Positions 35,385-43,585 of a stretch of DNA of 64,000 bases are shown here, piece after piece (position 1 is the first letter of the stretch; the number at the start of each line of letters is the position of its first letter). The stretch comes from Actinobacteria bacterium IMCC26207 (GTDB lineage Bacteria > Actinomycetota > Acidimicrobiia > Acidimicrobiales > Microtrichaceae). Under the pieces are notes generated by a model that saw only the letters and a program-made list of their open reading frames with translations, had not been told where the DNA came from and did not search any database. Where the stretch lies: contig LCZK01000009.1 in assembly GCA_001025035.1 (NCBI GenBank), positions 62,001 to 126,000 on the forward strand. Reading direction: 5' to 3'. The position numbers and the translations under genes were made by a program.

Positions 35385-35412
35385 GAACCTCCTGCGTGGG
35401 CGCAGGAGGTTC
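35385..35412 (-). terminator. leuA attenuator hairpin
   Basis: A perfect 12-bp stem (arms 35385-35396 and 35401-35412, loop of four) lies downstream of the leader peptide. On the transcript it is followed by a short U-containing stretch (uucgguuuuc), a weak intrinsic-terminator tail. Its distal arm contains AGGAGG, which can partly pair with the CUCCU of the leader's Leu codons. Confidence 0.75.
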
Positions 35413-35437
35413 GGCGAGCCAGAGAGTCGGGCTCGCC
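35413..35437 (-). promoter_or_regulatory. leuA leader pause/anti-terminator hairpin
   Basis: ggcgagcc (35413-35420) and ggctcgcc (35430-35437) form an 8-bp stem with a nine-base loop. It begins at the stop codon of the leader peptide and abuts the attenuator hairpin, so a ribosome ending or stalling on the leader would disrupt it. Confidence 0.65.
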
Positions 35438-35487
35438 TAGTTGAGGAGAAGGAGTGTTGAGGAAACCAGTGAGGTGAAGATCAACAT
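35437..35487 (-). CDS. leuL: leuA leader peptide, 16 residues with a run of Leu codons
   Basis: ATG at 35487 opens a short frame that reads MLIFTSLVSSTLLLLN and ends with TAG at 35437. Six of 16 residues are Leu; four occur in a row as CTC, CTT, CTC, CTC just before the end. A ribosome short of leucyl-tRNA would stall there, over the base of the following hairpins, the standard layout of amino-acid attenuation. A TAGAAT box lies six bases before the ATG, so the peptide is probably translated from a leaderless transcript. Not cloned or tested; read from sequence. Confidence 0.88.
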   Translation of the reverse strand: MLIFTSLVSSTLLLLN

Positions 35488-35493
35488 TTTCTT

Positions 35494-35499
35494 ATTCTA
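35494..35499 (-). promoter_or_regulatory. leuA operon promoter (leaderless start)
   Basis: TAGAAT on the minus strand, with TTGCTC at 35522-35517 exactly 17 bases upstream. The expected transcript begins at or beside the ATG of the leader peptide (35487). Confidence 0.7.
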
Positions 35500-35526
35500 C
35501 AGCGCCGATCACTGCGGAGCAACGCG

Positions 35527-35988
35527 CTAGCCGGGCTGAGCAAGAAACAGCCATCGGGCCACCAGTGCAGGGCCGGCCTGAAGGGATGACTCACAAGTCA
35601 GTTGCACATCAATCGACAGAACCGCCGATGCGTCCGTTCGCTCACGAACCTCAGCCAAACTGCCGCTCAACCGCACCGAACTACCAACTGGGACTGCCTG
35701 CAAAAAGCGGACCCGATCGAACCCATAGTTGACCAACATGGTCACTGGACCAAACGGAGGAAACTGCAGGCCTGAAGAGAGCTGGGTCAAGACCGCCAAC
35801 AACAAGAACCCTTGAACGATCGGAGCCCCAAAGGGCGACTCCCGAATTGCCCGTTCGGGGTCATTATGAATCCATTGGGCATCACCCGTGGTTTCGGCAT
35901 GGGCGTCGACCATCTGTTGGGTAATCAGTAACGGTGAGGACTGCCCAAGGTCGTAGGGACATGCTGCAGCCACTTCATCAAGAGTCAC
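35527..35988 (-). CDS. MaoC-like dehydratase (hotdog fold)
   Basis: Hotdog-fold protein of 153 aa like (R)-specific enoyl-CoA hydratases. DAQWIHNDPERAIRESPFGAPIVQGFLLL contains the family's catalytic Asp and His (D-x4-H) and the following Gly-rich turn. It would hydrate a trans-2-enoyl-CoA to the (R)-hydroxy form. GTG is the probable start, 13 bases after the stop of the aminotransferase. The two are likely cotranscribed. The substrate is not shown. Confidence 0.87.
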   Translation of the reverse strand: MTLDEVAAACPYDLGQSSPLLITQQMVDAHAETTGDAQWIHNDPERAIRESPFGAPIVQGFLLLAVLTQLSSGLQFPPFGPVTMLVNYGFDRVRFLQAVPVGSSVRLSGSLAEVRERTDASAVLSIDVQLTCESSLQAGPALVARWLFLAQPG

Positions 35989-36001
35989 AGCCTGCCTGCT
36001 T

Positions 36002-37351
36002 TCATAGTTGAACCAGCTTCGCTACGGATTCAGTAAACACTGCTGTGTGGGTATCGACATCCGCTTCGGTTGTATCGGGAGACATCAGCGCCATGTTGTG
36101 GAACGGCGCTAGCAGCACCCCACGATTGAGGGCATAGAGATGCAGATAGGCCTCGAGGTCTCCATCTAGTGCGGCCCATGCCTGGCCACCGTTTCGAGGA
36201 GGTGGGCAGAACCAGTACTCGGCGCGACATCCCAACTGCTGCACATGCCAATCAAGGCCCGCTTCTGCGATTGCGTGAGCAACCCCGTCTGTCCAGCGCT
36301 CAGCAAGTGGAATCATGCGATCGAAGTCTTCGGGTAGCAACCGCGCTGCCATGGTGGCGCGCAGTGCTGCAATCGAGAGCGCGTTCCCTGACAACGTGCC
36401 ACCGATTCCAGACACATCCGAAAGTTCGCCAAACACAGGTTCAGCTAGGCGCGCAGCGAGTTCTGTGGTCATGGCGAATGCGCCGACTGGCACCCCGCCA
36501 GCGAGTGGCTTACCGATGGTAAAGAAATCTGGCTCGAGGCCCCAAGCAGCAGTGGCCCCACCGGGACCCACACAAATGGTGTGGGTTTCATCAATGCACA
36601 GCAGGGTTCCGTATTGTCGAGTGAGTCTGCGCAACTCGGTGTGGTAGCCCTCATCGGGCAACACAATGCCAATGTTTGTCAGCGCTGGTTCGGCAAGCAC
36701 CATTGCCACATCACCCACAGCCAACTCGGCTTCGAGTGCAGCCAAGTCGTTGAACTCAACTACTGCAACTGCATCCCTCGTTGCCTCAAGGGGACCAACG
36801 TTTCCGGGTCGAGGAACAATCCCGCCCTGCTCATCAAGGACCCACAGCGCCTCGTCTACCGTGCCGTGGTAACACCAGTTCATGACCAGGATTCGCTGCC
36901 GACCAGTGACATGACGAGCCATGCGGATCACAAACCGATTGGCGTCGGTAGCAGTCATGGTGATCTGCCAGTGGGGCAAACCGAACCTTCGTACCAGTTC
37001 CTCGGCGGCCCAAATGGCATCCTCAGTAGGAAGCATCGTGGTGATCCCGCGTGAGGCCTGCTTGGTCAGCGCAGCAACCGTAACTGCTGGAGAATGGCCC
37101 GTCATTGCCCCCGTATCGCCAAGGCAGAAGTCAACATAGGAGTTGCCATCCACATCAACCAGATGAACCCCGGCGGCCTCTTCGGCAAAGATTGGCACTT
37201 TGCCCGGCCAGCGCGTCATCCAGTTCATTGGAACGCCAGCAATCAGCGGACCTAACGCCCGCTCATGCAAGAGCATCGACTTGGGGTGAGTTTGTACGAA
37301 AAGCTCGGACTCCTGATTGAGTAATCCTGCTAGGTGTTCCCTGTTCAGCAT
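36002..37351 (-). CDS. class III aminotransferase (glutamate-1-semialdehyde aminomutase-like)
   Basis: PLP-dependent enzyme of 449 aa. Asp254 in LLCIDETHT holds the pyridine nitrogen and Lys281 in FFTIGKPLAGGVPVGAF binds PLP. GDTGAMTGHSP and WCYHGTVDEALW are further class III marks. It resembles glutamate-1-semialdehyde 2,1-aminomutases in sequence, but the extra N-terminus, the lack of heme genes nearby and the MaoC neighbour point to an amino-acid or amine aminotransferase. Full length, no anomaly. Confidence 0.87.
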   Translation of the reverse strand: MLNREHLAGLLNQESELFVQTHPKSMLLHERALGPLIAGVPMNWMTRWPGKVPIFAEEAAGVHLVDVDGNSYVDFCLGDTGAMTGHSPAVTVAALTKQASRGITTMLPTEDAIWAAEELVRRFGLPHWQITMTATDANRFVIRMARHVTGRQRILVMNWCYHGTVDEALWVLDEQGGIVPRPGNVGPLEATRDAVAVVEFNDLAALEAELAVGDVAMVLAEPALTNIGIVLPDEGYHTELRRLTRQYGTLLCIDETHTICVGPGGATAAWGLEPDFFTIGKPLAGGVPVGAFAMTTELAARLAEPVFGELSDVSGIGGTLSGNALSIAALRATMAARLLPEDFDRMIPLAERWTDGVAHAIAEAGLDWHVQQLGCRAEYWFCPPPRNGGQAWAALDGDLEAYLHLYALNRGVLLAPFHNMALMSPDTTEADVDTHTAVFTESVAKLVQL

Positions 37352-37432
37352 CTGCAGTAGATCTCCTTGTGAACTCGTCCGACTTGCACCCGGTTGTCCT
37401 CATGGCTCTTGTCCGGGTCATGCTAGAGGGCA

Positions 37433-38623
37433 GTGAATACCGTCGGCGCTTCAGCCCATGAAAGTACCAATTCGCCCTCGCTTGCCGGCACTGGGCTTTG
37501 CATTGGCCCTATCGCACTTGATATCCCGGTGGTGCTTGCACCAATGGCAGGAGTAACGGACGCACCGTTTCGGGTGCTCTGTGCCTCATTCGGTGGAGCC
37601 ATGTTTGTAAATCAGATGGTGACTGCTCGGGCTCTGCTTGAAGGCCACGCAAGCTCTTGGGAACTCACAAGGTTTCATCCCTCGGAAAAGCTCCGCTCGC
37701 TGCAGTTGTACGGAACTGATCCAATCACGCTAGGTGAGGCAGTACGTCGGCTGGTCGGTGAAGGCAAAGTCGACCATATCGACATGAATTTTGGTTGCCC
37801 AGCAGCCAAGGTCACTCGCAATGGCGGTGGTGCCGCACTCCCGTACAAGCGCAAACTCCTTCGAGATGTCATCCGCTCTGCAGTGCAAGCTGCTGCTTCA
37901 GAGTCGCAGGGCAAAGTGCCCGTGACGATCAAGTTCCGACTCGGCATAGATGACGATCACCTGACATACCTAGAGACTGCTCGCATAGGCGAGGAAGAGG
38001 GCGTAGCCGCAGTTGCGTTGCACGCTAGAACTGCCCTGCAGCATTACGCACCCCCAGCGCATTGGGATCGCATTGCTGAACTCAAGACACAAACAAAGAG
38101 CATTCCGGTCCTAGGAAACGGCGATATTTTTTCAGCCCAGGATGCCTTAGAGATGATGAGCAGCACTGGCTGCGACGGTGTGGTGATTGGACGCGGGTGT
38201 TTGGGTAGGCCTTGGCTGTTTCGTGATTTGGCTGCAGCATTCTCGGGTGAGGAGATTCCTGCACCACCAAAGCTGGGCGAGGTTGCAGATGTGATTCGCC
38301 AGCACCTAGATCTGATTCTTGACTGGCAGGGCGGAGAGGAGCGCTTGGCGCACTTCCGCAAGCATCTGGCTTGGTACTTGAAAGGCTACGCAGTGGGCAG
38401 CGCAGTTCGTGCTGCCGCCGGGCAGGTTGGAACGGCTGCAGAGATTCACGCGTTGCTTGATTCCCTTGACCCCAGCCTTGAGGCACCCGAGGGTGCTGAG
38501 CGGATCGTTCGTAGCCATTCAAACGCACTCAAGCGTGTTGCGCTTCCCGAGGGTTGGCTGGAGAACCCAGACGCCACGGTGCAACTCCCGCGAGGGGCCG
38601 AAGAGTTGGTCTCGGGTGGCTGA
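37433..38623 (+). CDS. dusB: tRNA-dihydrouridine synthase
   Basis: FMN enzyme of 396 aa that reduces uridines in the tRNA D-loop. The FMN site is VVLAPMAGVTDAPFRVLC, and the catalytic Cys122 is in MNFGCPAAKVTRNGGGAAL. VTIKFRLGIDDDH, ALHARTALQHYAP and VLGNGDIFSAQDALEMM complete the DusB pattern, with VVIGRGCLGRPWLF near the phosphate site. GTG is the likely start. It overlaps maf by eight bases downstream. Confidence 0.94.
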   Translation: MNTVGASAHESTNSPSLAGTGLCIGPIALDIPVVLAPMAGVTDAPFRVLCASFGGAMFVNQMVTARALLEGHASSWELTRFHPSEKLRSLQLYGTDPITLGEAVRRLVGEGKVDHIDMNFGCPAAKVTRNGGGAALPYKRKLLRDVIRSAVQAAASESQGKVPVTIKFRLGIDDDHLTYLETARIGEEEGVAAVALHARTALQHYAPPAHWDRIAELKTQTKSIPVLGNGDIFSAQDALEMMSSTGCDGVVIGRGCLGRPWLFRDLAAAFSGEEIPAPPKLGEVADVIRQHLDLILDWQGGEERLAHFRKHLAWYLKGYAVGSAVRAAAGQVGTAAEIHALLDSLDPSLEAPEGAERIVRSHSNALKRVALPEGWLENPDATVQLPRGAEELVSGG

Positions 38624-39224
38624 GTCAGTACCAGTAGTTCTGGCCTCGGCCTCGCCGCGGCGTTTGGAGTTACTCAGCCGAATAGGAATCCCGGCCACTG
38701 TGGCGCCGGCCGATGTTGATGAATCCCAACGCACCGGGGAACCGGCCGAGGAGTACGTAGCTCGCGTCGCACTCGACAAAGCCCTCTGCGTAGCGCCGCG
38801 CTTTTTGGATTCAGCAGTCCTAGCTGCAGACACTGCTGTGGTGCTCGGCGACAAGATCTTCGGAAAGCCAGTAACTCCGCAGCAAGCCCTAGCGATGCTG
38901 CAAGAGTTAGCGGGCCAGACTCATTGCGTTATGACAGCTGTCGTTGTTCTTGGACCTGTCCCTGACCTCAGTTCTGCAGAGGCTGAGCGGCCTAGGTACG
39001 CGTGTCTTGAGAAGGCTCAGGTCACCATGGTGGCTGCAGAAACCAGCGAATTGGACTGGTACGTATCCTCCGGGGAACCGATGAATAAGGCCGGCTCCTA
39101 CGCTCTGCAGGCAATGGGAGCAGCCCTTGTGGAATCAGTTATAGGAGACCCCACCACGGTGATCGGCCTGCCTCTGCGTAGCAGTATCCGTTTGCTTCGA
39201 CTGGCGGGTGTTCGCTGGCCCTGA
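38616..39224 (+). CDS. maf: Maf-family nucleotide pyrophosphatase
   Basis: House-cleaning NTP pyrophosphatase of about 202 aa. The P-loop-like N-terminus VVLASASPRRLELLSRIGI and the active-site ADTAVVLGDKIFGKP are clear, and KAGSYALQAMGAALVESVIGDPTTVIGLP is the conserved C-terminal block. It removes non-canonical or modified nucleotides (Maf/YhdE type). The GTG at 38616 lies within the dusB 3' end (eight-base overlap), which gives the usual family length; the longer frame is rejected. The spacing to the next gene is under ten bases. Confidence 0.92.
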   Translation: MAESVPVVLASASPRRLELLSRIGIPATVAPADVDESQRTGEPAEEYVARVALDKALCVAPRFLDSAVLAADTAVVLGDKIFGKPVTPQQALAMLQELAGQTHCVMTAVVVLGPVPDLSSAEAERPRYACLEKAQVTMVAAETSELDWYVSSGEPMNKAGSYALQAMGAALVESVIGDPTTVIGLPLRSSIRLLRLAGVRWP

Positions 39225-39232
39225 GTGACAGG

Positions 39233-39709
39233 ATGGAGGTTATGGGAACCTTCTCCAGACAAGAGATCATCGAGGCTTTCGAGCATTACCAAGGCGCAGC
39301 GTTTCAAGCAGGTCAGAGCCAAGATTGGTCCTGCTGGTCGGACTGCTTTACCGAAGACGCCGTGTACGTGGAGCATTTGTACGGCCGATTTGAGGGACGC
39401 GCTGCGATCCATGAATGGATTCAATCCACCATGACTATCTGGCCAAATAGCGCCTTTACCTCATTCCCCATTGAGTGGTACGTAGTTGATGAGCAACGGG
39501 GCTGGGTAATCTGCCAAGTCTGGAACCGACTCGAAGACCCAGGAGACGGATCGATCCATCAGGAATACAACATAACCGTGCTGCATTATGCAGGGAACGG
39601 CAAATGGTCCTACGAAGAGGACGTCTATAACCCCGCGAAGTTCGGTGAGGTAGTCGGTGCTTGGATAGCACTCCGCAAGGAACTTGCCGCGAACAAAGAA
39701 GCGAACTGA
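39233..39709 (+). CDS. SnoaL/NTF2-like domain protein
   Basis: Cytoplasmic protein of about 158 aa with the NTF2-like cone fold. It shows the N-terminal helix EIIEAFEHYQ, the Trp-Cys-Phe strand DWSCWSDCFTEDAVYVEH, GRAAIHEWIQSTM and VICQVWNRLEDPGDG. Members act as small-molecule isomerases, cyclases or dehydratases, or only bind ligands. Two ATGs are possible: 39233 and 39242, the latter two bases after GGAGG. It lies in a row with dusB, maf and an EthD-domain gene. Substrate unknown. Confidence 0.82.
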   Translation: MEVMGTFSRQEIIEAFEHYQGAAFQAGQSQDWSCWSDCFTEDAVYVEHLYGRFEGRAAIHEWIQSTMTIWPNSAFTSFPIEWYVVDEQRGWVICQVWNRLEDPGDGSIHQEYNITVLHYAGNGKWSYEEDVYNPAKFGEVVGAWIALRKELAANKEAN

Positions 39710-39716
39710 GGAACAC

Positions 39717-40415
39717 ATGGAAAAGCTGATCTATCTGATCCGAGAACGAGCTTCTCGAGATGGCGGCGAGTTGCGCAAGCAAGTTCTTGATCAACTCGTA
39801 CCGCAGCTGTCCGCCGCTGGAGCGAGCGATATCTCGGTGCATCTGAGCGATGATTTTGTAGGGATTGCAGGCCCCATGCCCTGTCCCGGGTCTGAGCTTC
39901 CTATGCGCGCAGCAGTCTCATTATGGATACCAAACCATGACGATGCTCCAGCAGTTCAGCAGATACTCAGCGGCCTTGGTGAACGTTGCGATGGATACCT
40001 TGTAACGGAGTCTGTCTACTCCGAGTTTGGACAACGTCGCGGCGCTGAACGTGATTGGCCCGCAGGCCAGCGCTCACCGGGCTTGGTCACGCTTGCGCTC
40101 GTGCATCGCAACCCTGCACTCGACGAACGAACCTTCCGCGAGTTTTGGTACGGCCACCAGTCCCCCATGTCTGAAGAACTCCAGCCAAGGCTTCGCTACG
40201 TGCGAAACACCGTGGTGCATCCTGTGACTCCAGGCGCACCTCCACTTGATGGGATCGTGGTCGAGAGTTGGGAATCCGAGGAGATCGTCTCGGATATTGA
40301 GGCCTTCCATAACGGGGACCTTGAGAACCTGTCAGTCATGCTCGACAGCGTGGACACAGTTTTTGAGATGTCGAAGCTGCGAAGCATCGCAATGTCGGAG
40401 TACCTGTTTTTCTGA
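39717..40415 (+). CDS. EthD-domain protein
   Basis: Protein of 232 aa with GAGGA five bases before ATG 39717. The second half, ALVHRNPALDERTFREFWYGHQSPMSEE...RYVRNTVVHP, is a typical EthD ferredoxin-like dimer domain (conserved H and P). The first half looks like a degenerate second copy. EthD domains occur in small oxidative or ligand-binding proteins of steroid and ether breakdown. It may work with the adjacent SnoaL-like protein, only seven bases upstream. Function is not known. Confidence 0.78.
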   Translation: MEKLIYLIRERASRDGGELRKQVLDQLVPQLSAAGASDISVHLSDDFVGIAGPMPCPGSELPMRAAVSLWIPNHDDAPAVQQILSGLGERCDGYLVTESVYSEFGQRRGAERDWPAGQRSPGLVTLALVHRNPALDERTFREFWYGHQSPMSEELQPRLRYVRNTVVHPVTPGAPPLDGIVVESWESEEIVSDIEAFHNGDLENLSVMLDSVDTVFEMSKLRSIAMSEYLFF

Positions 40416-40441
40416 CTCAGGCTGCTTCACGGACTAAATCC

Positions 40442-40461
40442 GCTTCGCGGTGAGGCGAAGC
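40442..40461. terminator. hairpin between convergent genes
   Basis: gcttcgc (40442-40448) and gcgaagc (40455-40461) form a 7-bp stem with a six-base loop between the EthD and purH stops. No clear U-tract follows on either strand, so it could be a bidirectional or Rho-aided terminator. Confidence 0.5.
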
Positions 40462-40463
40462 TG

Positions 40464-41993
40464 TCAGTGCTTAAAGTGGCGCTCGGCAGTAAACACCATG
40501 GCCATGTTGGCCTCATTTGCAGCGGCGATAACTTCTTCGTCTCGGATCGAGCCGCCTGGTTGAATCACTGCTGTCGCGCCAGCTTCAGCAGCGGCATCAA
40601 GGCCATCACGGAACGGGAAGAAAGCATCCGAGGCGCACGCCCCGCCCACTGCTCGGCCCTCGGCCTTACTCGCAGCAATCCGGCCAGCATCTCGTCTGTT
40701 CTGTTGACCCGCACCAATGCCGACTGCCTGGCCATCTTTGACTAGCACGATGGTGTTTGAGGTCACTCGGGCCACAAGTCTCCAAGCGAGTTCCATGTCA
40801 TTCCACTCAGACTCTGTGGGCTGGCGGTTGGTCACGACAGTCCACGCACCCCGATCCAGAGAGACTGTGTCAGCAGTCTGAACAAGCAGGCCGCCGGAAA
40901 TAGAACGAATGTCGAGTTCTGGAACCTCTAATGGTGGCGCCGTGAGCACCCGAAGATTCTTTTTGGCCAGTAACACTTCGAGTGCACCCGGCTCATAACC
41001 GGGAGCGATAATCACCTCGGTAAACACGGGGGCTAGTGCTTCGGCTAGGGCCACTGGCATTACTCGGTTGACTGCCACGATGCCGCCAAATGCAGAGGTC
41101 GGGTCACCTTCGTGAGCTCGGATATAGGCCGAGGTGATGTCGGCATCTACTGCCGCTCCGCACGCATTCGCGTGTTTGATGACAACGGCCGCAGGAAGCT
41201 CACCCAAGGAGCACACCAACCTCCACGCGGCATCAGCGTCATACATATTCAGGTACGACATCTCTTTGCCACCGTGCTGCTCAGCAAGGTCCCAGCAGCC
41301 TCCTTCTGGGAAGGAATACCGTGCTCCAACCTGATGTGGATTCTCGCCGTAGCGAAGTTCCTGGCTTCGCGTTGCCGATAGGTGAAGCGTTTTCGGCAAC
41401 GGGCCAGACTCGGGCAATTCGCCCGCCCCTTGGCCGTCAAACCAAGCAACAATCGCTGCGTCATACGCGGCAGTGTGAGCAAACGCATCTCGAGCCAGGC
41501 GGCGGCGAGTGACGTCTGTAACAGCACCACCTGTTCGCAACTCACTCAACACCACCTCGTAATCGATTGGGTTGACCAAGACGGTCACCTGTGAGTGGTT
41601 CTTCGCCGCACCACGCACCATTGCCGGACCGCCAATATCAATGAGTTCAATCGATGGGTCGGAGCTAAACGGGTACAGGTTGACGGCCACGAGGTCAATG
41701 GCAGTCACGGAGTACGTCTCCATATCTGCGACGTGCGAGGGATCCGTCCGATCGGCCAGAATTCCACCGTGAATTGCTGGGTGCAGCGTGACGACACGAT
41801 GCCCCAGCATCTCTGGAAATCCGGTGACGTCCTCGGTGGGAATAACGGTCAAGCCAGCCTCTGCCAAGACCCGCGCAGTTCCACCCGAGGAGACCAGTTC
41901 CCAGCCCAAGTCGATTAGGGCTCGACCAAATTCGACCATTCCTGTCTTGTCATACGCAGACAACAACGCTCTCGGTTTGGTGGATTCAGTCAT
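40464..41993 (-). CDS. purH: bifunctional AICAR transformylase/IMP cyclohydrolase
   Basis: Last two steps of de novo IMP synthesis, 509 aa. The N-terminal IMP cyclohydrolase (MGS-like) domain has [17 protein letters not shown] and [14 protein letters not shown]. The C-terminal transformylase domain has [20 protein letters not shown] (catalytic Lys-His-x-Asn) and [14 protein letters not shown]. It overlaps purN by four bases (ATGA) and lies downstream of sucCD, a grouping also known in mycobacteria. Full length and intact. Confidence 0.96.
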   Translation of the reverse strand: MTESTKPRALLSAYDKTGMVEFGRALIDLGWELVSSGGTARVLAEAGLTVIPTEDVTGFPEMLGHRVVTLHPAIHGGILADRTDPSHVADMETYSVTAIDLVAVNLYPFSSDPSIELIDIGGPAMVRGAAKNHSQVTVLVNPIDYEVVLSELRTGGAVTDVTRRRLARDAFAHTAAYDAAIVAWFDGQGAGELPESGPLPKTLHLSATRSQELRYGENPHQVGARYSFPEGGCWDLAEQHGGKEMSYLNMYDADAAWRLVCSLGELPAAVVIKHANACGAAVDADITSAYIRAHEGDPTSAFGGIVAVNRVMPVALAEALAPVFTEVIIAPGYEPGALEVLLAKKNLRVLTAPPLEVPELDIRSISGGLLVQTADTVSLDRGAWTVVTNRQPTESEWNDMELAWRLVARVTSNTIVLVKDGQAVGIGAGQQNRRDAGRIAASKAEGRAVGGACASDAFFPFRDGLDAAAEAGATAVIQPGGSIRDEEVIAAANEANMAMVFTAERHFKH

Positions 41994-42553
41994 GACACTC
42001 GCTCTCGTTGAAGAATGGTTTGAATCGTCTCGACATAGAGTCGTCGCTCTACTGCCTTGATGCGCTCATGCAGAGTTGTTTGGTCGTCGCCCGGCAGCAC
42101 ATCTACCGCCTCTTGGGCAAGGATCGGGCCTGCATCGACCTGCTCGGTTGCCAGGTGAACAGTGCATCCGGTCACCTTTGCCCCATAGGCCAAGGTCGCC
42201 TCAACTGCATTCCATCCAGGGAAGGCCGGCAGCAGCGAGGGGTGCGTGTTGAGGATGCGATCGGGGTAGGCCTTGAAAGCAGAGGAGGTGAGGATCGTTC
42301 CCCACCCCGCCATGGCAACCAGATCGATTCGCTCAATGCTCAGCTGATCGAGCACCTTGTCCGTGTAGCGCTCGCGATCAAAGTTCGGTGAAAAATCTGT
42401 GCGTTCAATAAGAACACACCGCAGAGAATGCTCAGCAGCGATCTGCTCAACTGCGCAGTGACGATCCACCATCACTAGGTCAATCGGCAAGCCCGCCCGG
42501 GCCATCGCATCAAGAAGGGTCCCGCTTCCAGAGGCGAGTACGGCTAGTCGCAT
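41990..42553 (-). CDS. purN: phosphoribosylglycinamide formyltransferase
   Basis: Transfers a formyl group from 10-formyltetrahydrofolate to GAR in purine synthesis; 187 aa from ATG 42553. MRLAVLASGSGTLLDAM is the phosphate loop. The folate site is AGWGTILTSSAF and LNTHPSLLPAFPGWNAVE, with the catalytic Asn-His-Asp triad seen in LNTHPS and TEQVDAGPI. The frame continues upstream to 42604, but that would place the start inside a 14-bp hairpin and add unrelated residues, so 42553 is chosen. Coupled by ATGA to purH. Confidence 0.94.
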   Translation of the reverse strand: MRLAVLASGSGTLLDAMARAGLPIDLVMVDRHCAVEQIAAEHSLRCVLIERTDFSPNFDRERYTDKVLDQLSIERIDLVAMAGWGTILTSSAFKAYPDRILNTHPSLLPAFPGWNAVEATLAYGAKVTGCTVHLATEQVDAGPILAQEAVDVLPGDDQTTLHERIKAVERRLYVETIQTILQRERVS

Positions 42554-42586
42554 ATGCGCTGAAACTATCAGCCCTATGACTTCATG

Positions 42587-42625
42587 GGATCTGCTAGCAG
42601 ACACTCGGTGCCTGCTAGCAGATCC
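42587..42625. terminator. 14-bp perfect inverted repeat between sucD and purN
   Basis: ggatctgctagcag (42587-42600) and its exact complement (42612-42625) flank an 11-base loop. The stem lies 33 bases after the sucD stop and 34 before the purN start on the same strand. No U-run follows, so it may be a transcription pause or partial terminator between the suc and pur genes, or an mRNA stabiliser. Confidence 0.6.
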
Positions 42626-42657
42626 GCCAGTCAGTGACTGAAGTTCATGATGTTGCT

Positions 42658-43554
42658 TTACAGGCCCTTGACCACGTCAACCATGAGCAGGCCAGCTTCG
42701 GTTGGATTTGCACCGACGCTCACACCGGCTGCCTTCATGGCATCCATTTTGGCTGCAGCAGTGCCCTTACCGCCCGACACGATGGCACCCGCATGGCCCA
42801 TCTTCTTTCCAGGAGGAGCAGTCTGACCTGCGATGTAACCAACCACGGGCTTGGTCATATTTGAAGAGATAAATTCCGCGGCCTCTTCTTCGGCCGAGCC
42901 ACCGATCTCACCGATCATCATGACGGCAGTGGTCTCATCATCTGCTTGGAAGCGCTCAAGGCAATCAATAAAACTGGTTCCGGGAACCGGGTCGCCACCA
43001 ATGCCAACGCAGGTAGTCACACCAATGTTCTGCGACTGCAGCTCATACAGGGCCTGATAGGTCAGCGTGCCCGAACGGCTCACGATGCCAACATTCTTGG
43101 CGCCGGGCTCAGGGTTCTTGGCAATGTGTCCGGCAGTAATTCCGATATTGCATTTTCCGGGGCTGATGATGCCCGGGCAGTTCGGCCCAAGCAGCTGTAC
43201 GCCTGGGAAATCACGCTTGATTTTGTTGAAGAACCAAGCCTCATCTTGTGCGGGCACACCTTCGGTGATGCACACGATGAACTCAATGCCTCCCTCGGCT
43301 GCTTCCATAATGGCGGCGCGTACACCGGCTGCGGGAATAAAGATGCAGCTAGCAGTCGCTCCGGTCTCGGCTACTGCGTCTGCAACCGAGGCAAAGATCG
43401 GAATGCCATCAACATCCTCACCTGCCTTCTTCGGGTTCGTTCCAGCCACAACCTGCGTGCCGTACTCACGGTTCAGGAGGCCGTAGTAACGGCCCTGGCT
43501 TCCAGTAAGTCCCTGATACAGGACCTTGGTGTTTTCATCTACAAAGATGCTCAT
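42658..43554 (-). CDS. sucD: succinyl-CoA ligase alpha subunit
   Basis: Alpha subunit of the TCA-cycle ligase (CoA- and phosphohistidine-binding), 298 aa from ATG 43554. It shows the CoA-binding fold QGLTGSQGRYYGLLNREYGT, GPNCPGIISPGKCNIG, the catalytic Glu region and the phosphorylated His254 in KKMGHAGAIVSGGKGT. Expected length. The upstream frame to 43710 lacks a start signal and would overlap sucC. It follows sucC by 31 bases. Confidence 0.96.
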   Translation of the reverse strand: MSIFVDENTKVLYQGLTGSQGRYYGLLNREYGTQVVAGTNPKKAGEDVDGIPIFASVADAVAETGATASCIFIPAAGVRAAIMEAAEGGIEFIVCITEGVPAQDEAWFFNKIKRDFPGVQLLGPNCPGIISPGKCNIGITAGHIAKNPEPGAKNVGIVSRSGTLTYQALYELQSQNIGVTTCVGIGGDPVPGTSFIDCLERFQADDETTAVMMIGEIGGSAEEEAAEFISSNMTKPVVGYIAGQTAPPGKKMGHAGAIVSGGKGTAAAKMDAMKAAGVSVGANPTEAGLLMVDVVKGL

Positions 43555-43585
43555 CTGATTCTGACCTTTTTCTTGTGGGCTGTTG

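Noticed and set aside
42554-42604. Upstream extension of purN
   Set aside because: It adds 17 residues unlike the family and starts inside a perfect hairpin; ATG 42553 opens directly at the phosphate loop.
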